A stretch of 64,000 nt of DNA from NCBI GenBank assembly GCA_030526405.1, contig JAUNCZ010000003.1, forward strand, positions 43,765 to 107,764. Direction: 5' to 3'. The notes under the pieces were generated by a model. That model ran no database searches. It was given only the letters and a program-made list of their open reading frames with translations, and was not told the DNA's origin. Below are positions 1-8,693 of the stretch, one piece after another. This stretch comes from Lachnospiraceae bacterium. GTDB taxonomy: Bacteria; Bacillota; Clostridia; Lachnospirales; Lachnospiraceae. Position 1 is the stretch's first letter. Each line of letters opens with the position of its first letter. Position numbers and translations under genes: made by a program.

Positions 1-330
1 TGTTTTTTCCTCCTGTTTTTCTCTCTTTTTTCCGCTTACTCAATACGCACCTGAGATCCGGCACACGTATCCATTCTCAAACCCTGCGCATCTTTATACT
101 AAGGATAATACAGACAGTGCCCAAAATGAATGTTCCACCGATACAAACAAAGGATTTTCCCACCCGTCTTTTTTGTACTTATAGCACAAAAACATTTTCT
201 TTTTCTTATCTTTCCCGTACAATAGTACCAGATACCCCCTTGCCAGGGACCAGAACCTGCAGCAATGACAAAACATGGATTGTCACAGGCTTCTGCAAGT
301 TGTTAAAAGGGGCTGTGAAAGGAGATTTGT
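1..330. other. No gene recognised; leader of the PucR-type regulator
   Basis: I find no convincing gene here. A short open frame on the plus strand runs into the following gene out of frame and has no good ribosome binding site. The last 25 bases contain AAAGGAG ahead of the ATG at 331. Confidence 0.5.
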
Positions 331-1764
331 ATGAAACTCAGCATGTGGATGATTGCCAACAGGCTCTCATCAATCCTTGACCTGGAAACCAATATCAGTC
401 TGGAGGCCAGGCCTGTATTGAACAGTGCCCGTCTTGTCTATGCCACCAACTGTGTCCATCTCTACGAAGAAAAAGATTCCATTATCTGTAACGGAGAGGG
501 GGATATCATTCGGATCCATGATCTTTCCCTGAAGGAAGCATTTGAGATTGTGCAGGGCGTGTTTGATTATTATCAGGACTGGGAAAGCCAGATTCTGGAG
601 GATATTCAGAAAAAAAACTTTCAGTCCATGGTGGACCGATGCCATATTCTGTTTCAGAATCCCCTTCTTCTGATGAATGCCAACTATTATGTGCTTGCCA
701 TGAGTTCCTTCTACGGGCCGCAGGATGTGGATGATGAATGGGCCTATCTCCAGCGTTACGGCTACTCATCCCCGGTCAGTGTCCGACAGATGCGCCAGGA
801 TCTTTCCGTCAATATGGAGGACTTCGATTATCAGACCTACCAATATCGTTCTGTACCCAGTCTTAAATATGGAGGCATCACGGTAAATCTTCGTTTCAAC
901 ACCATCAGCTGCGGACGGATTACCGTACTGTCAAAAAACAGAGAGCTGAATCCGGGAGACTACCAGCTTCTCATGCGCCTGGCAACCTATCTGGAGCCGG
1001 TACTCAGCATGGACGCTCAGGATGAAGCCCTGGGCTGCAATCTCTTCTACAATATGATTTTCAAGGGAATCTATACCCTGCAGGAGCTGGAGCTTCAGAT
1101 GGAATACATGCAATGGAGCAAAAAAGACAGCTTTCAGGTTGCTGTTCTGCAGACCACTCACAGATACTACCCTGACAATCAGCTGGTGATGCGTACCCTT
1201 CAGAATCTCCTTCCAAATGCTGTGGTACTGTCCGGCAATCAACAGATTGTACTGCTGTCCAATCATGAGTTGTCAGAAAACCTCTCATTTCTGGAATATT
1301 ACCATCAATATCTTGCAAAGGAAGGGTTCCGAATCGGCTTCAGTCTGTACCTGAATGATTACAGACAGGCTGCCAGTCTGTATCGGCAGGCATCCCATGC
1401 CCTGTCCTATGCCCATACCTACCTTCCAGAAGAACAGCTCTGCTATTTTCACACCTTCGCAGTGTATTATATTCTGGATACCCCCTATGTGGCAGAACGC
1501 CTTCAGGCCTGTCATCCGGTGATCAGAAAGCTCTGGAAGGATAAGCAGGAGCATCAGGATACGCTCTATGACACTCTGAAGCAGTATCTGGATCAGGAGC
1601 GTTCTCTGATCAGAACAGCCGAAAAGCTGTTCACCCACAAAAACACTATTCTGTATCGTCTGAAGAAAATCAGTACCCTGCTGAAGGACAATCTGGATGA
1701 TCCCGCCAGCCGCTATTATATCCGCCTGTCCATGCAATGTCTGGAGATGACAAAAACGATCTGA
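331..1764 (+). CDS. PucR/CdaR-type transcriptional regulator
   Basis: A 477-residue cytosolic protein. The C-terminal 50 residues (from about 428) hold the PucR-type helix-turn-helix, with 'RTAEKLFTHKNTILYRLKKI' the clearest match: HxNTxxYRLxKI is the hallmark of this family. The middle and N-terminal parts look like the sensory region of such regulators, but I cannot name a ligand. The start is supported by AAAGGAG 8 bases upstream. The gene stands alone and is followed by the 189-bp repeat and a strong hairpin shared with the convergent gene. PucR/CdaR proteins typically activate catabolic genes; the target here is unknown. Confidence 0.8.
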   Translation: MKLSMWMIANRLSSILDLETNISLEARPVLNSARLVYATNCVHLYEEKDSIICNGEGDIIRIHDLSLKEAFEIVQGVFDYYQDWESQILEDIQKKNFQSMVDRCHILFQNPLLLMNANYYVLAMSSFYGPQDVDDEWAYLQRYGYSSPVSVRQMRQDLSVNMEDFDYQTYQYRSVPSLKYGGITVNLRFNTISCGRITVLSKNRELNPGDYQLLMRLATYLEPVLSMDAQDEALGCNLFYNMIFKGIYTLQELELQMEYMQWSKKDSFQVAVLQTTHRYYPDNQLVMRTLQNLLPNAVVLSGNQQIVLLSNHELSENLSFLEYYHQYLAKEGFRIGFSLYLNDYRQAASLYRQASHALSYAHTYLPEEQLCYFHTFAVYYILDTPYVAERLQACHPVIRKLWKDKQEHQDTLYDTLKQYLDQERSLIRTAEKLFTHKNTILYRLKKISTLLKDNLDDPASRYYIRLSMQCLEMTKTI

Positions 1765-1828
1765 TGAACAGGGATTCTGAAAAGGACCAAAGTGCGTTTT
1801 CAACACGCTCTCCCAGACAGAATTCAGC

Positions 1829-2017
1829 TTCAAGTCGACGCTTGCGGAGACTTGGCGCGCGATTCTGGTCAGCTTTAGCTGACATCTTCCTATCAGAATC
1901 GCTGCGCATCCTCGCGGAGCGTTTTATCTCAGTCGGAGATTGGACTCCCACTGAGACTAATTTGTCAGTGCTCACCACCTGTAGAGGCGGGAGTCTTCTC
2001 CACTGAGATAAAAAAGG
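1829..2017 (-). repeat. 189-bp dispersed repeat, copy 1 (candidate minus-strand structured RNA)
   Basis: This stretch matches 47494-47682 at 186 of 189 positions. It contains nested inverted repeats: CAAGTC/GACTTG, GATTCTG/CAGAATC around GTCAGC/GCTGAC, and a long arm pair built on TTATCTCAGT/ACTGAGATAA. Both copies lie between convergent genes, directly behind the T-run of a minus-strand terminator. The two substitutions that fall in stems keep pairing as G-U only when read from the minus strand. Confidence 0.75.
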
Positions 2018-2056
2018 TCTGTGTCCGTGACGATTACCAGTCACGGACACAGACCT
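2010..2056 (-). terminator. Strong intrinsic terminator of the SH3 protein gene
   Basis: Perfect 17-bp inverted repeat (2015-2031 with 2040-2056) with an 8-base loop. On the minus strand it is followed by six T, so it ends transcription of the gene at 2105-2971. Confidence 0.85.
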
Positions 2057-2104
2057 GAATCCCACGCCAGTTCTCCAACCACATGGACTTATCTGCTTTC
2101 CCTG

Positions 2105-2971
2105 TTATCTTTTGTTCTTCATACCAAGAAGAGCCACGATGGCTGCGATCACCAGTACAATGGCTGCAACCGACATGATCAGAATCTTTTTATCAAAGCT
2201 ATTGCTTTCTTTGACACCGTTCTCTTCCTGCTTCTTATCCTGTACGCTCTCCTGGGTTTCTGTTTTCTCAGAATCAGAAGCTGTTACCTCTGACTTCCTG
2301 GTCGCATCTTTGTCAGGTACCGGTGTCTTTTCTGGCTTTGGCTCCTTTGTGGGAGTCGGAGTTGGTTGCTCCTTCTCGTAGACAGCACGGCTCACTGTCT
2401 GTTTCAGAGACACCCAGCCCTCCTGTCCGTTAAAGACTGTCTTACCCCAGGTAAAATCGCCGCCTGAATCCCCTACCTCATTTGTAATGTGAAGGTATTC
2501 TCCGTCGTAAACATTACATAAAATCCTGTAATCCATTCCGGGACCGCTGCGAAGATAGAGATAATCCGTTCCATCCACAGCCTGCACCACCACGTCATAA
2601 TCCACTGCAACGCCCTCTGAAGAATGAGAAGCACCTCCGTTGGAAGGCGTATACTCTACTGTATGCTTCAGGGATACCCAACCGTGTTGTCCTTCATACC
2701 GAGTCAGTCCCCATACTACACCTGTCCAATCCTCCGAAACCGCTGTAATATGCAGCACTGTTCCGTCATAAATATTGCAGAGAATCGTATCCTCCACGGA
2801 GGGGCGTCGCCTGAGATACAGATAGCCGCTGCCATCCTGTGCCTGAACAATCACATAATAATCCGCATCATCATAATCCACAGAATCCGCCTGAGCCGGA
2901 ACCACCAATACGGAGAGCATCAAAACAGCTGCCGCCAGTAAAACACTGAATTTCTTAAAAATCACCTTCAT
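2105..2971 (-). CDS. Secreted, membrane-anchored bacterial SH3-domain protein
   Basis: A 288-residue exported protein. An N-terminal signal peptide (KKF, hydrophobic core, then PAQA at about 26-29) precedes two SH3-like repeats, roughly 33-105 and 121-200. Each repeat has the 'YLYLR...P' start typical of SH3_3 modules and ends with a GWVSLK motif. A Pro/Thr/Lys/Glu-rich linker follows, then a C-terminal transmembrane helix and a KNKR tail. This layout suggests a wall- or surface-exposed protein held in the membrane at its C-terminus; the SH3 modules may bind peptidoglycan. The start at 2971 is chosen for AAGGGGG 6 bases upstream; an earlier in-frame ATG lacks such a site. Expressed alone. Confidence 0.75.
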   Translation of the reverse strand: MKVIFKKFSVLLAAAVLMLSVLVVPAQADSVDYDDADYYVIVQAQDGSGYLYLRRRPSVEDTILCNIYDGTVLHITAVSEDWTGVVWGLTRYEGQHGWVSLKHTVEYTPSNGGASHSSEGVAVDYDVVVQAVDGTDYLYLRSGPGMDYRILCNVYDGEYLHITNEVGDSGGDFTWGKTVFNGQEGWVSLKQTVSRAVYEKEQPTPTPTKEPKPEKTPVPDKDATRKSEVTASDSEKTETQESVQDKKQEENGVKESNSFDKKILIMSVAAIVLVIAAIVALLGMKNKR

Positions 2972-3031
2972 AGTATCCCCCTTTTTCTTTTTAGAATAAC
3001 ACACATTCCAGACTTCTGAACAAGCTCCTTG

Positions 3032-3442
3032 CTATTTTGGAATCTCCATACCACTTCTGATTCCTCCATTTCCCGGGGTGAGAAAAGCTGCAATACTCCT
3101 TCCCATTCCCCGGACTGCCTTTCCTCCGAAAAATGATCCTGCATTCAAACATGCAGAGAACAGGAAGGGATGTTTCAGCTGAGGAAGAAATATCCGGAAC
3201 AGAACTCCCTCTGTAAAAAACACAAGGAGTTCCAGCACCACCAGGGTCCCTCTGTAGCCTTCCATCTGTCCATAGAACATCACATATCCAAGAATCAGAT
3301 TCACCACCGGATTTGTGATGGAATTCACCAGCAGCACCACCAGCAATTCTCTCCTTGTTCTGATTCCCCAGAGCACAGCCACAAGAGTTTCCAGTACAAT
3401 GGTAATGCACAGCGGTCGGAAGATATACACCAGATAGCTCAT
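3032..3442 (-). CDS. Small polytopic membrane protein
   Basis: About 136 residues with roughly four hydrophobic segments and the motif 'NSITNPVVNL' in the second. The start at 3442 overlaps the stop of the upstream MFS-like gene (ATGA), with a G-rich ribosome site just before it, so the two are translationally coupled. I recognise no named family. The pairing suggests a role together with the upstream transporter. Confidence 0.65.
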   Translation of the reverse strand: MSYLVYIFRPLCITIVLETLVAVLWGIRTRRELLVVLLVNSITNPVVNLILGYVMFYGQMEGYRGTLVVLELLVFFTEGVLFRIFLPQLKHPFLFSACLNAGSFFGGKAVRGMGRSIAAFLTPGNGGIRSGMEIPK

Positions 3443-4554
3443 GCACACCCCCCTTCTTTCCCAATGGCTGTCAGAAGACCCACCATGGAACACAGGCATA
3501 TTGCACACAATGCCTGCACAGACAACGTCAGCCCTGGAATCACAATATTAGGCAGTGTGCCAATAAACAGAGCCAGCATCAGGATTCCAAATGCAAAGCC
3601 AGGATAAGTTTTCCAGTATACATGCAGCAGAGACAGTGTCAGAGGCATGGTCATATTAAACAGAAGAATGGACAGACATCCCAGAAAAGGACTGTTTTCA
3701 GAAAACAACACGGTAACAGCAGCCCCGCCCAGGGAGATCAGGGACGCCCTTTGAAGTCCCAGCCTGTCTGCTGCAACTCCTCCCAGTGCCTTTCCTGCAA
3801 CAATGCATCCTGTAAAAAGCAGAGAAATCAGTGCCGTATTGTTCCACTCATAACTGACAGCCGTGCCATAACAGGAACGAAGGATGACCACCAGTAAAAT
3901 CAGATAAACAGGAATTGTGAAGAGTCGTTCCTTCTGCTTTTGCTTCAGAACACTGTTCTGCTCCGACTCCTCTCCGAGTCCTCCCTCCATATCAGAACTG
4001 TTCCCCTGCCCTTTCCAGAAGAACCCGTCCGTCTCTCCCCCTTTTTCTTTCCTGCCATGTACCATCCCAAACAGGAGTACAACCGCTGCATACACCAAAA
4101 GTATAACTGCAAGGCCATACTGCAGCACAAAGAGATACTGCATTCTGAAATATCTTCCAAGAAAGACTCCCAGAGCACCGGAGCTGATAAAAATCCCCGC
4201 TGGAGCATACTTGCCCCCTGATTCCAGCAGTACCCTTCTTCCCACTCCCACGTGGAATAAGCCATTTCCAATCCCCTGCAGCACCACCACAGGAATTGTT
4301 GCAAAGCTAAACCAGGCTGGAATTGCTGTAAAAATACATCCCAAAACCGCCAAGGAATCTGTTCTGTCTGTGAGATCCGCAAGAAGACCAATCACCCCAG
4401 GCAGAGCAAATGCCAGAAAGTTGTAGAGTACTGCCATTGCAAGCCAGGATTCCCTGGACAGACAAAGAGGCCTGACGCTGGTATACAATCGGTAGATGCA
4501 TGTCAGATCCACCAGAAAATGCATCACTGTATAGATTGGTAATCGGATTTTCAC
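3439..4554 (-). CDS. MFS-like multi-pass membrane protein
   Basis: About 371 residues with some ten to twelve hydrophobic segments and a charged central loop near residues 170-205, the two-halves layout of major facilitator transporters. 'ADLTDRTDSL' after the second or third helix resembles the family's loop 2-3 motif only weakly. The start is uncertain: I prefer the GTG at 4554, five bases behind a run of eight G; the ATG at 4569 is the other option. Coupled to the next gene by an ATGA overlap. Substrate unknown. Confidence 0.6.
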   Translation of the reverse strand: MKIRLPIYTVMHFLVDLTCIYRLYTSVRPLCLSRESWLAMAVLYNFLAFALPGVIGLLADLTDRTDSLAVLGCIFTAIPAWFSFATIPVVVLQGIGNGLFHVGVGRRVLLESGGKYAPAGIFISSGALGVFLGRYFRMQYLFVLQYGLAVILLVYAAVVLLFGMVHGRKEKGGETDGFFWKGQGNSSDMEGGLGEESEQNSVLKQKQKERLFTIPVYLILLVVILRSCYGTAVSYEWNNTALISLLFTGCIVAGKALGGVAADRLGLQRASLISLGGAAVTVLFSENSPFLGCLSILLFNMTMPLTLSLLHVYWKTYPGFAFGILMLALFIGTLPNIVIPGLTLSVQALCAICLCSMVGLLTAIGKEGGCA

Positions 4555-4660
4555 TTTATCCCCCCCCATTTCTTTTTATCCTTATAGATTTATTATTGCA
4601 GAACCGGGGCTAAATTACCATGAAAACATCGGACTTTTTCGAAACCCCTGAAACAACCAA

Positions 4661-4687
4661 AAGGGGATGCCTCTTCGGCATCCCCAC
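4661..4687 (-). terminator. Intrinsic terminator downstream of the 101-residue unknown gene
   Basis: Arms GGGGATGCC (4663-4671) and GGCATCCCC (4677-4685) with a 5-base loop. On the minus strand TTTT follows. Confidence 0.75.
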
Positions 4688-4712
4688 TCTCTCTTCCCTA
4701 TTCAGATCTATG

Positions 4713-5018
4713 TCAGCTTACTCTGCTATCCGGTCCAATTCCCCTGAGACTCAACTGATAGATTTTCCAGGTCTCATCAGAATCAAGATACGGATCCACA
4801 TGCCAGTTCACAGCCGGAAGAAGTCCGATTTCCTCCGGATGGGCAGTGCAATACTCTGTCTGAAACTCCCTCTCATTCAGTCGAATCCATTCATCGTATT
4901 CTTCGTTCCTCACAAGAAGAACTGCCCTCTCATTGATCACGCATTCAAATCCCCTGTACAGGAAGTGACTGAATGCAGGTATTGCCAAACATTTATACGC
5001 CATCATCTGTGCACTCAT
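4713..5018 (-). CDS. Conserved-looking protein of unknown function (101 residues)
   Basis: Start at 5018 chosen for AGGAGGAG 7 bases upstream. The protein has no signal peptide or membrane segment. It contains 'RNEEYDEWIRLNEREFQTEY' and a Trp/Tyr-rich C-terminal half. It has its own terminator and a roughly 200-base leader, so it is probably expressed alone. I cannot assign a family. Confidence 0.6.
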   Translation of the reverse strand: MSAQMMAYKCLAIPAFSHFLYRGFECVINERAVLLVRNEEYDEWIRLNEREFQTEYCTAHPEEIGLLPAVNWHVDPYLDSDETWKIYQLSLRGIGPDSRVS

Positions 5019-5221
5019 ATGCTCTCCTCCTGTTCTGCAAAATCCTGAATTCCTGTTTCCGATCCTCTTACTGCTTTCGATGCTATTGCACCTTCTCATT
5101 GATGTTACTTATTATAGAAGAAGAATGTTAATGATTCAGCCGCAAAATTTTATGAATATGTGTCAATTTTTAGAGAAATCAAGAAAAATATTACCGAACT
5201 GTTACAATACCTTTTGCAAAA

Positions 5222-5995
5222 CTATGTCGTTTTATGCCCCAGTCTGGCAACCTTTTTCACCTGTGAGCTTTTTCTTCGACTGAACCGGTCCATCTGTACC
5301 TGATTATACCAGGCAAGGGATTCCGATTCCCTTTCCTGAAACTGGAGAATCCCTGCCCTTGTAGGCATAATCTGAGAAATTCTGGCAGCCACCAGTTCAA
5401 GACTAAGGGATTCCAGCAGATCACATATTTCTCCGATCAGTGCCCCCTCCACTTCATCAGACAGGCTGGAAAGATTAAAAATACCTGTTCCTGACTTCTG
5501 CTTGAAAGAATTAACAGATTCTTCCAGAAGATAATGCATTCTTCTCTCCAGATACTCCGAAATCCATTCCTTATCAAGGGACTGTGTCTGCTCTCTGTTC
5601 TGTCGGTCAAACAGCAGCTTCAGAAGCTTTTCCCTGTCCTCAATGCGAACCGTAAGCTCCAGATCAACTCTCACATCCACAGGCGCATACAGTCGAAGCT
5701 CAGGATCCACCTTTTTCAGCATCTGCTCCATCACCTGCACTGTATCATGGAGATGCAGCTCAATGTGATCACTGAGATTAAACAGATACATACTGACAGT
5801 CTCAGCTCTTCGAAACAGAAGAGAGGGGCGATCCATTCTGATCCTGTGATCACCACTTTCATAAAAGCCCTCCCGTCCATCACTGAACTGCAGATATGCA
5901 CATTGTCCCATTGGAATATGGAGATCAAAATTCCCCTGATGTTCCCTTTTCACAAAATCAACCAGCATATTTTCAGAAGCAGAATATTGCAGCAT
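5222..5995 (-). CDS. Unknown protein, possibly SPFH-like
   Basis: About 257 residues, no signal peptide. The central part (about 100-125, 'VDLELTVRIEDREKLLKLL') followed by a helical stretch and 'LSLELVAARISQI' recalls SPFH/YdjI-like proteins, where a beta segment with 'R(I/V)xDPxxF' precedes helices and ends in a beta strand. The resemblance is weak and from memory. Start at 5995 is preferred because AGAGGG lies 8 bases upstream; a GTG at 6004 would overlap that site. C-terminus is Lys/Arg rich. Confidence 0.55.
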   Translation of the reverse strand: MLQYSASENMLVDFVKREHQGNFDLHIPMGQCAYLQFSDGREGFYESGDHRIRMDRPSLLFRRAETVSMYLFNLSDHIELHLHDTVQVMEQMLKKVDPELRLYAPVDVRVDLELTVRIEDREKLLKLLFDRQNREQTQSLDKEWISEYLERRMHYLLEESVNSFKQKSGTGIFNLSSLSDEVEGALIGEICDLLESLSLELVAARISQIMPTRAGILQFQERESESLAWYNQVQMDRFSRRKSSQVKKVARLGHKTT

Positions 5996-6180
5996 ATCTA
6001 TCACCCTCTATCAAAGAATCATTCTAAACACCTTTTCCGAACGCCTTCAGAACATCCGTTCGACTTATCTAAAGTATAATCCCTTCAACATTCAAAGTCA
6101 ACAAAAATTCGAACATATATTCGTTTTTGTCATCCTTCACAAAAAACTCAGGAAAAATTCTCTTCCCTGCGTCTGGTCGC

Positions 6181-6227
6181 CCGTGAACCCGCTTGCTCAT
6201 GCAAGCTGGGTTCAAGTCCCCTTCCCA
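6181..6227 (+). repeat. tRNA-like hairpin repeat, copy A
   Basis: Begins CCGTGAACCCGCTTGC and ends TTCAAGTCCCCTTCCCA. GCTTGC/GCAAGC form a small stem inside a GAACCC/GGGTTC stem. The 3' part resembles the T-arm and acceptor end of a class II tRNA, but no matching 5' half is present. Other copies: 6417, 10527, 28080. Confidence 0.7.
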
Positions 6228-6273
6228 AATCCAAAAAACGATTTCAGCTTTTTACTGTATCCCTTTCTCTACT

Positions 6274-6294
6274 GCGGAAGATGGGGCGGAATGG
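6274..6294 (+). repeat. 21-bp repeat resembling a tRNA-Leu 5' end, copy 1
   Basis: GCGGAAGATGGGGCGGAATGG, repeated at 6326 and 10621. The first seven bases equal the acceptor strand of the tRNA-Leu nearby. Confidence 0.6.
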
Positions 6295-6325
6295 ATTCTG
6301 TTTTCTCTTCTTCTTCTTCTCATCT

Positions 6326-6346
6326 GCGGAAGATGGGGCGGAATGG
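6326..6346 (+). repeat. 21-bp repeat resembling a tRNA-Leu 5' end, copy 2
   Basis: Same 21 bases as at 6274. Its last part forms one arm of the hairpin at 6338-6385. Confidence 0.6.
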
Positions 6347-6385
6347 ATTTAAGAAAAAGGTCCGGTGGACCTTTTTCCCATTCCG
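6338..6385. repeat. Hairpin repeat, copy 1 (imperfect)
   Basis: GCGGAATGG, a short insertion, then AAAAAGGTCC-GGT-GGACCTTTTT and CCATTCCGC. The perfect version is at 10633-10675. It is followed by the core CGAGACG at 6394-6400, so this is an unoccupied copy of the mobile element's target. Confidence 0.7.
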
Positions 6386-6416
6386 CGGACCGACGAGACG
6401 CTCCGCGGCTCGGAGA

Positions 6417-6463
6417 CCGTGAACCCGCTTGCGTAAGCAAGCTGGGTTCAAGTCCCCTTCCCA
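6417..6463 (+). repeat. tRNA-like hairpin repeat, copy B
   Basis: Same unit as at 6181 with loop GTAA. It lies directly ahead of the tRNA-Leu terminator and tRNA gene, as does copy D at 28080. Confidence 0.7.
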
Positions 6464-6470
6464 GACAACA

Positions 6471-6504
6471 AAAAAAGGATTCAGTTCTCACTGAATCCTT
6501 TTTG
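6471..6504 (-). terminator. Terminator of tRNA-Leu copy 1
   Basis: AAGGATTCAGT/ACTGAATCCTT with a 4-base loop and T-runs on both strands; directly 3' of the tRNA gene on the minus strand. Confidence 0.75.
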
Positions 6505-6509
6505 TCGTC

Positions 6510-6594
6510 TGCGGAAGATGGGACTTGAACCCACACGATCACAATGACCACAAGATCCTTAGTCTTGCTCGTCTGCCAGTTCCGACACTTCCGC
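6510..6594 (-). tRNA. tRNA-Leu (anticodon AAG), copy 1
   Basis: 85-nt class II tRNA. Acceptor GCGGAAG/CTTCCGC with discriminator A and no encoded CCA. Anticodon stem CAAGA/TCTTG with loop CTAAGGA, giving AAG. The long variable arm (GGTCA/TGATC) and T-arm GTGGG-TTCAAGT-CCCAT are intact. Same sequence as copy 2 at 28172. An A at position 34 reading CUU would be expected to be changed to inosine. Confidence 0.92.
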
Positions 6595-6774
6595 ATGTTT
6601 TGTTTTCCGCTCACTTCCTGAGCACAAAACATATACTATCACCACCCCCTCTATCTGTCAACACCTTTTTTAAAAAAACTCAATTTTTTTGACACTGCAA
6701 TCCCAGAATGCTATCATTAATATCAGAGTATACCCAATACCCAATAATCAAGAAACAAAAAGGAACAAACACAG

Positions 6775-7920
6775 ATGAACATAAACGAACTTTTCTACAA
6801 AGACTCCTACCTCACCACCTGCACCTCTTCTGTGCTGGAATGCCGCCCTTCCAAAAAGGGCTATGAAATTATTCTGGATCGCACCGTATTCTATCCGGAG
6901 GGGGGCGGACAGCCCGGTGACAGGGGCTTCCTGAACAACATCCCGGTAAAAGATACCCAGGAAAAAAACGGACAGATTCTTCATTACACAGACAGTCCTC
7001 TGGAACCCGGAACCAGTGTAACTGCTTCCATTGACTGGAACTATCGTTTTGACCTGATGCAGCAGCATTCAGGCGAGCATATGGTATCCGGTGTGATCCA
7101 TCGCCGCTGGGGATATGAAAATGTAGGATTTCATATGGGGGCAGATGTGATCACCATTGACCTGTCCGGCGAACTGACCATGGAGGATCTGGCTGAAGTC
7201 GAGCAGGAGGTAAATCAGGCCATCTGGCAGGATTCTCCCGTTTCAATCCTGTACCCCTCTGAAGAGGAGCTGGCCGCAATCCCCTACAGAAGCAAGAAGG
7301 AACTGACAGGAGATGTCCGCATCGTGGAGTTTCCAGGTACAGATATCTGCGCCTGCTGCGGTATGCATGTAAACAGAACCGGAGCCATTGGTCTGGTAAA
7401 GATTCTGAGCTGTGAAAAATTCCGCTCCGGTGTTCGAGTGGAGATGCTCTGCGGCAGACGGGCACTTCAGTACTTAAGCAACATCTGGGAACAGAATAAA
7501 GTCATCTCCAGAGCTCTTTCTGCAAAGCCCCTGGACACTGCAAAAGCAGTGGAGCAGCTGCAGCAGGAGGTAAATGAAAAGCGCCAGCAGATTTACGCAA
7601 TGGAGGAGGCAGCATTTGCCGCAAAGGCTCAGGAACTGAAGGATGTCGGCAATGTGCTGGTATTCCTGGAAAATCTGAATCCCGAGGGTGTCAGAAGAGC
7701 CTGCGATCTCATTCAGAACAGCTGCGGAGGACGGGCTGCTGTCTTCTCCGGCACCGATGAAACCGGCTACAAATATGCGATTGGTCACCCCGGCGGTGAT
7801 CTCAGAGCTTTTGTAAAGGAACTGAACAGCGCACTGATGGGACGAGGTGGCGGAAAACCCTTCTTTGTACAGGGCAGCGTACAGAGCACCAGAAAAGAGA
7901 TTGAAGCATTTTTCAACTAA
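6775..7920 (+). CDS. Alanyl-tRNA editing protein AlaX-L (AlaRS editing and DHHA1 domains)
   Basis: A 381-residue free-standing editing protein that hydrolyses mischarged Ser- or Gly-tRNA(Ala). The N-terminal part contains 'FYPEGGGQPGDRG' and the zinc motif HSGEH at 98-102. The second metal half is 'CACCGMH' near residues 193-200, completing the HxxxH...CxxxH set. A helical linker follows, then a DHHA1 domain ending in 'GRGGGKPFFVQGS', typical of AlaRS C-terminal regions. The length matches the long AlaX class. It is 30 bases from the Crp/Fnr gene, so the two are probably co-transcribed. Confidence 0.88.
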   Translation: MNINELFYKDSYLTTCTSSVLECRPSKKGYEIILDRTVFYPEGGGQPGDRGFLNNIPVKDTQEKNGQILHYTDSPLEPGTSVTASIDWNYRFDLMQQHSGEHMVSGVIHRRWGYENVGFHMGADVITIDLSGELTMEDLAEVEQEVNQAIWQDSPVSILYPSEEELAAIPYRSKKELTGDVRIVEFPGTDICACCGMHVNRTGAIGLVKILSCEKFRSGVRVEMLCGRRALQYLSNIWEQNKVISRALSAKPLDTAKAVEQLQQEVNEKRQQIYAMEEAAFAAKAQELKDVGNVLVFLENLNPEGVRRACDLIQNSCGGRAAVFSGTDETGYKYAIGHPGGDLRAFVKELNSALMGRGGGKPFFVQGSVQSTRKEIEAFFN

Positions 7921-7950
7921 GGGACAGAACTATGGATATGGAGGTAGCAA

Positions 7951-8610
7951 ATGGACTTTGAAGAATTCTTTCCCATCTGGGATAAGCTGACAGTACCACA
8001 ACAGAACACATTAAGGGCAAGGGTCATATCCCGCCATGTAACCAGGGGAACCATCGTGCACGACGGAAATCTGGAATGTACCGGACTGATCATCGTACAA
8101 TCCGGGCAGCTCCGTGCCTTTATCAATTCTGAGGAGGGCCGGGAGATTACCATCTATCGCCTGTTTGACAGAGATATCTGTCTGCTTTCCGCCTCCTGCA
8201 TGATGCAGTCCATGCAGTTTGAAGTGATCATTTCTGCTGAAAAGGAAACGGATTTCTGGATCATTCCGCCTTATGTCTATAAGGGTATCATGGAAGAATC
8301 TGCACCAGTGGCCAATTATACCAACGAACTGATGGCTTCTCATTTCTCCGATGTGATGTGGCTGATGGAGCAGATTATGTGGAAAAGTCTTGATAAGCGT
8401 GTGGCAGCATTTCTACTGGAAGAAATGACCATCGAGGATACTAATCAGCTGAAGATCACCCATGAAACCATCGCCAATCACCTTGGCTCTCATCGGGAGG
8501 TCATCACCAGAATGCTCCGCTATTTCCAGAATGAAGGGATTGTCCGGTTATCCCGAGGCACCATCACCGTTCTGAACCCTAAAAAGCTCAGTGAACTGGA
8601 ATCAGCTTAA
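7951..8610 (+). CDS. Crp/Fnr family transcriptional regulator
   Basis: A 219-residue protein. Residues 20-130 form a cyclic-nucleotide-binding-like beta barrel ('GLIIVQSGQLRAFINSEEGR'). A long helix and a C-terminal winged helix follow, with recognition segment 'ETIANHLGSHREVITRMLRY'. I see no N-terminal cysteine cluster of the FNR iron-sulfur type. The start has GGAGG 6 bases upstream. Its place directly behind alaX suggests joint transcription; targets are unknown. Confidence 0.85.
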   Translation: MDFEEFFPIWDKLTVPQQNTLRARVISRHVTRGTIVHDGNLECTGLIIVQSGQLRAFINSEEGREITIYRLFDRDICLLSASCMMQSMQFEVIISAEKETDFWIIPPYVYKGIMEESAPVANYTNELMASHFSDVMWLMEQIMWKSLDKRVAAFLLEEMTIEDTNQLKITHETIANHLGSHREVITRMLRYFQNEGIVRLSRGTITVLNPKKLSELESA

Positions 8611-8615
8611 AGGAA

Positions 8616-8656
8616 AGAGGCATGTGCTGCTGAATGCACATGCCTCTTGCTGTTTT
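8616..8656. terminator. Bidirectional terminator between the Crp/Fnr gene and thioredoxin
   Basis: Perfect 12-bp arms (8616-8627 with 8636-8647) followed by a T-rich stretch on the plus strand. Confidence 0.75.
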
Positions 8657-8693
8657 TCCTGTGATTCTTCTTATGAACTCTTACCGCGGATTA

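Noticed and set aside
117..380. 87-codon plus-strand open frame at the window start
   Set aside because: No ribosome site, and it overlaps the well-supported PucR-type gene in another frame.
1737..2006. Open frame through the 189-bp repeat, also open at 47426-47671
   Set aside because: Two of the three differences between copies change amino acids, the frame lacks a ribosome site, and the substitutions fit RNA stems better.
6175..6470. Additional tRNA genes in the tRNA-like repeats
   Set aside because: The 3' half resembles a class II tRNA but no complementary acceptor strand or anticodon arm is present.
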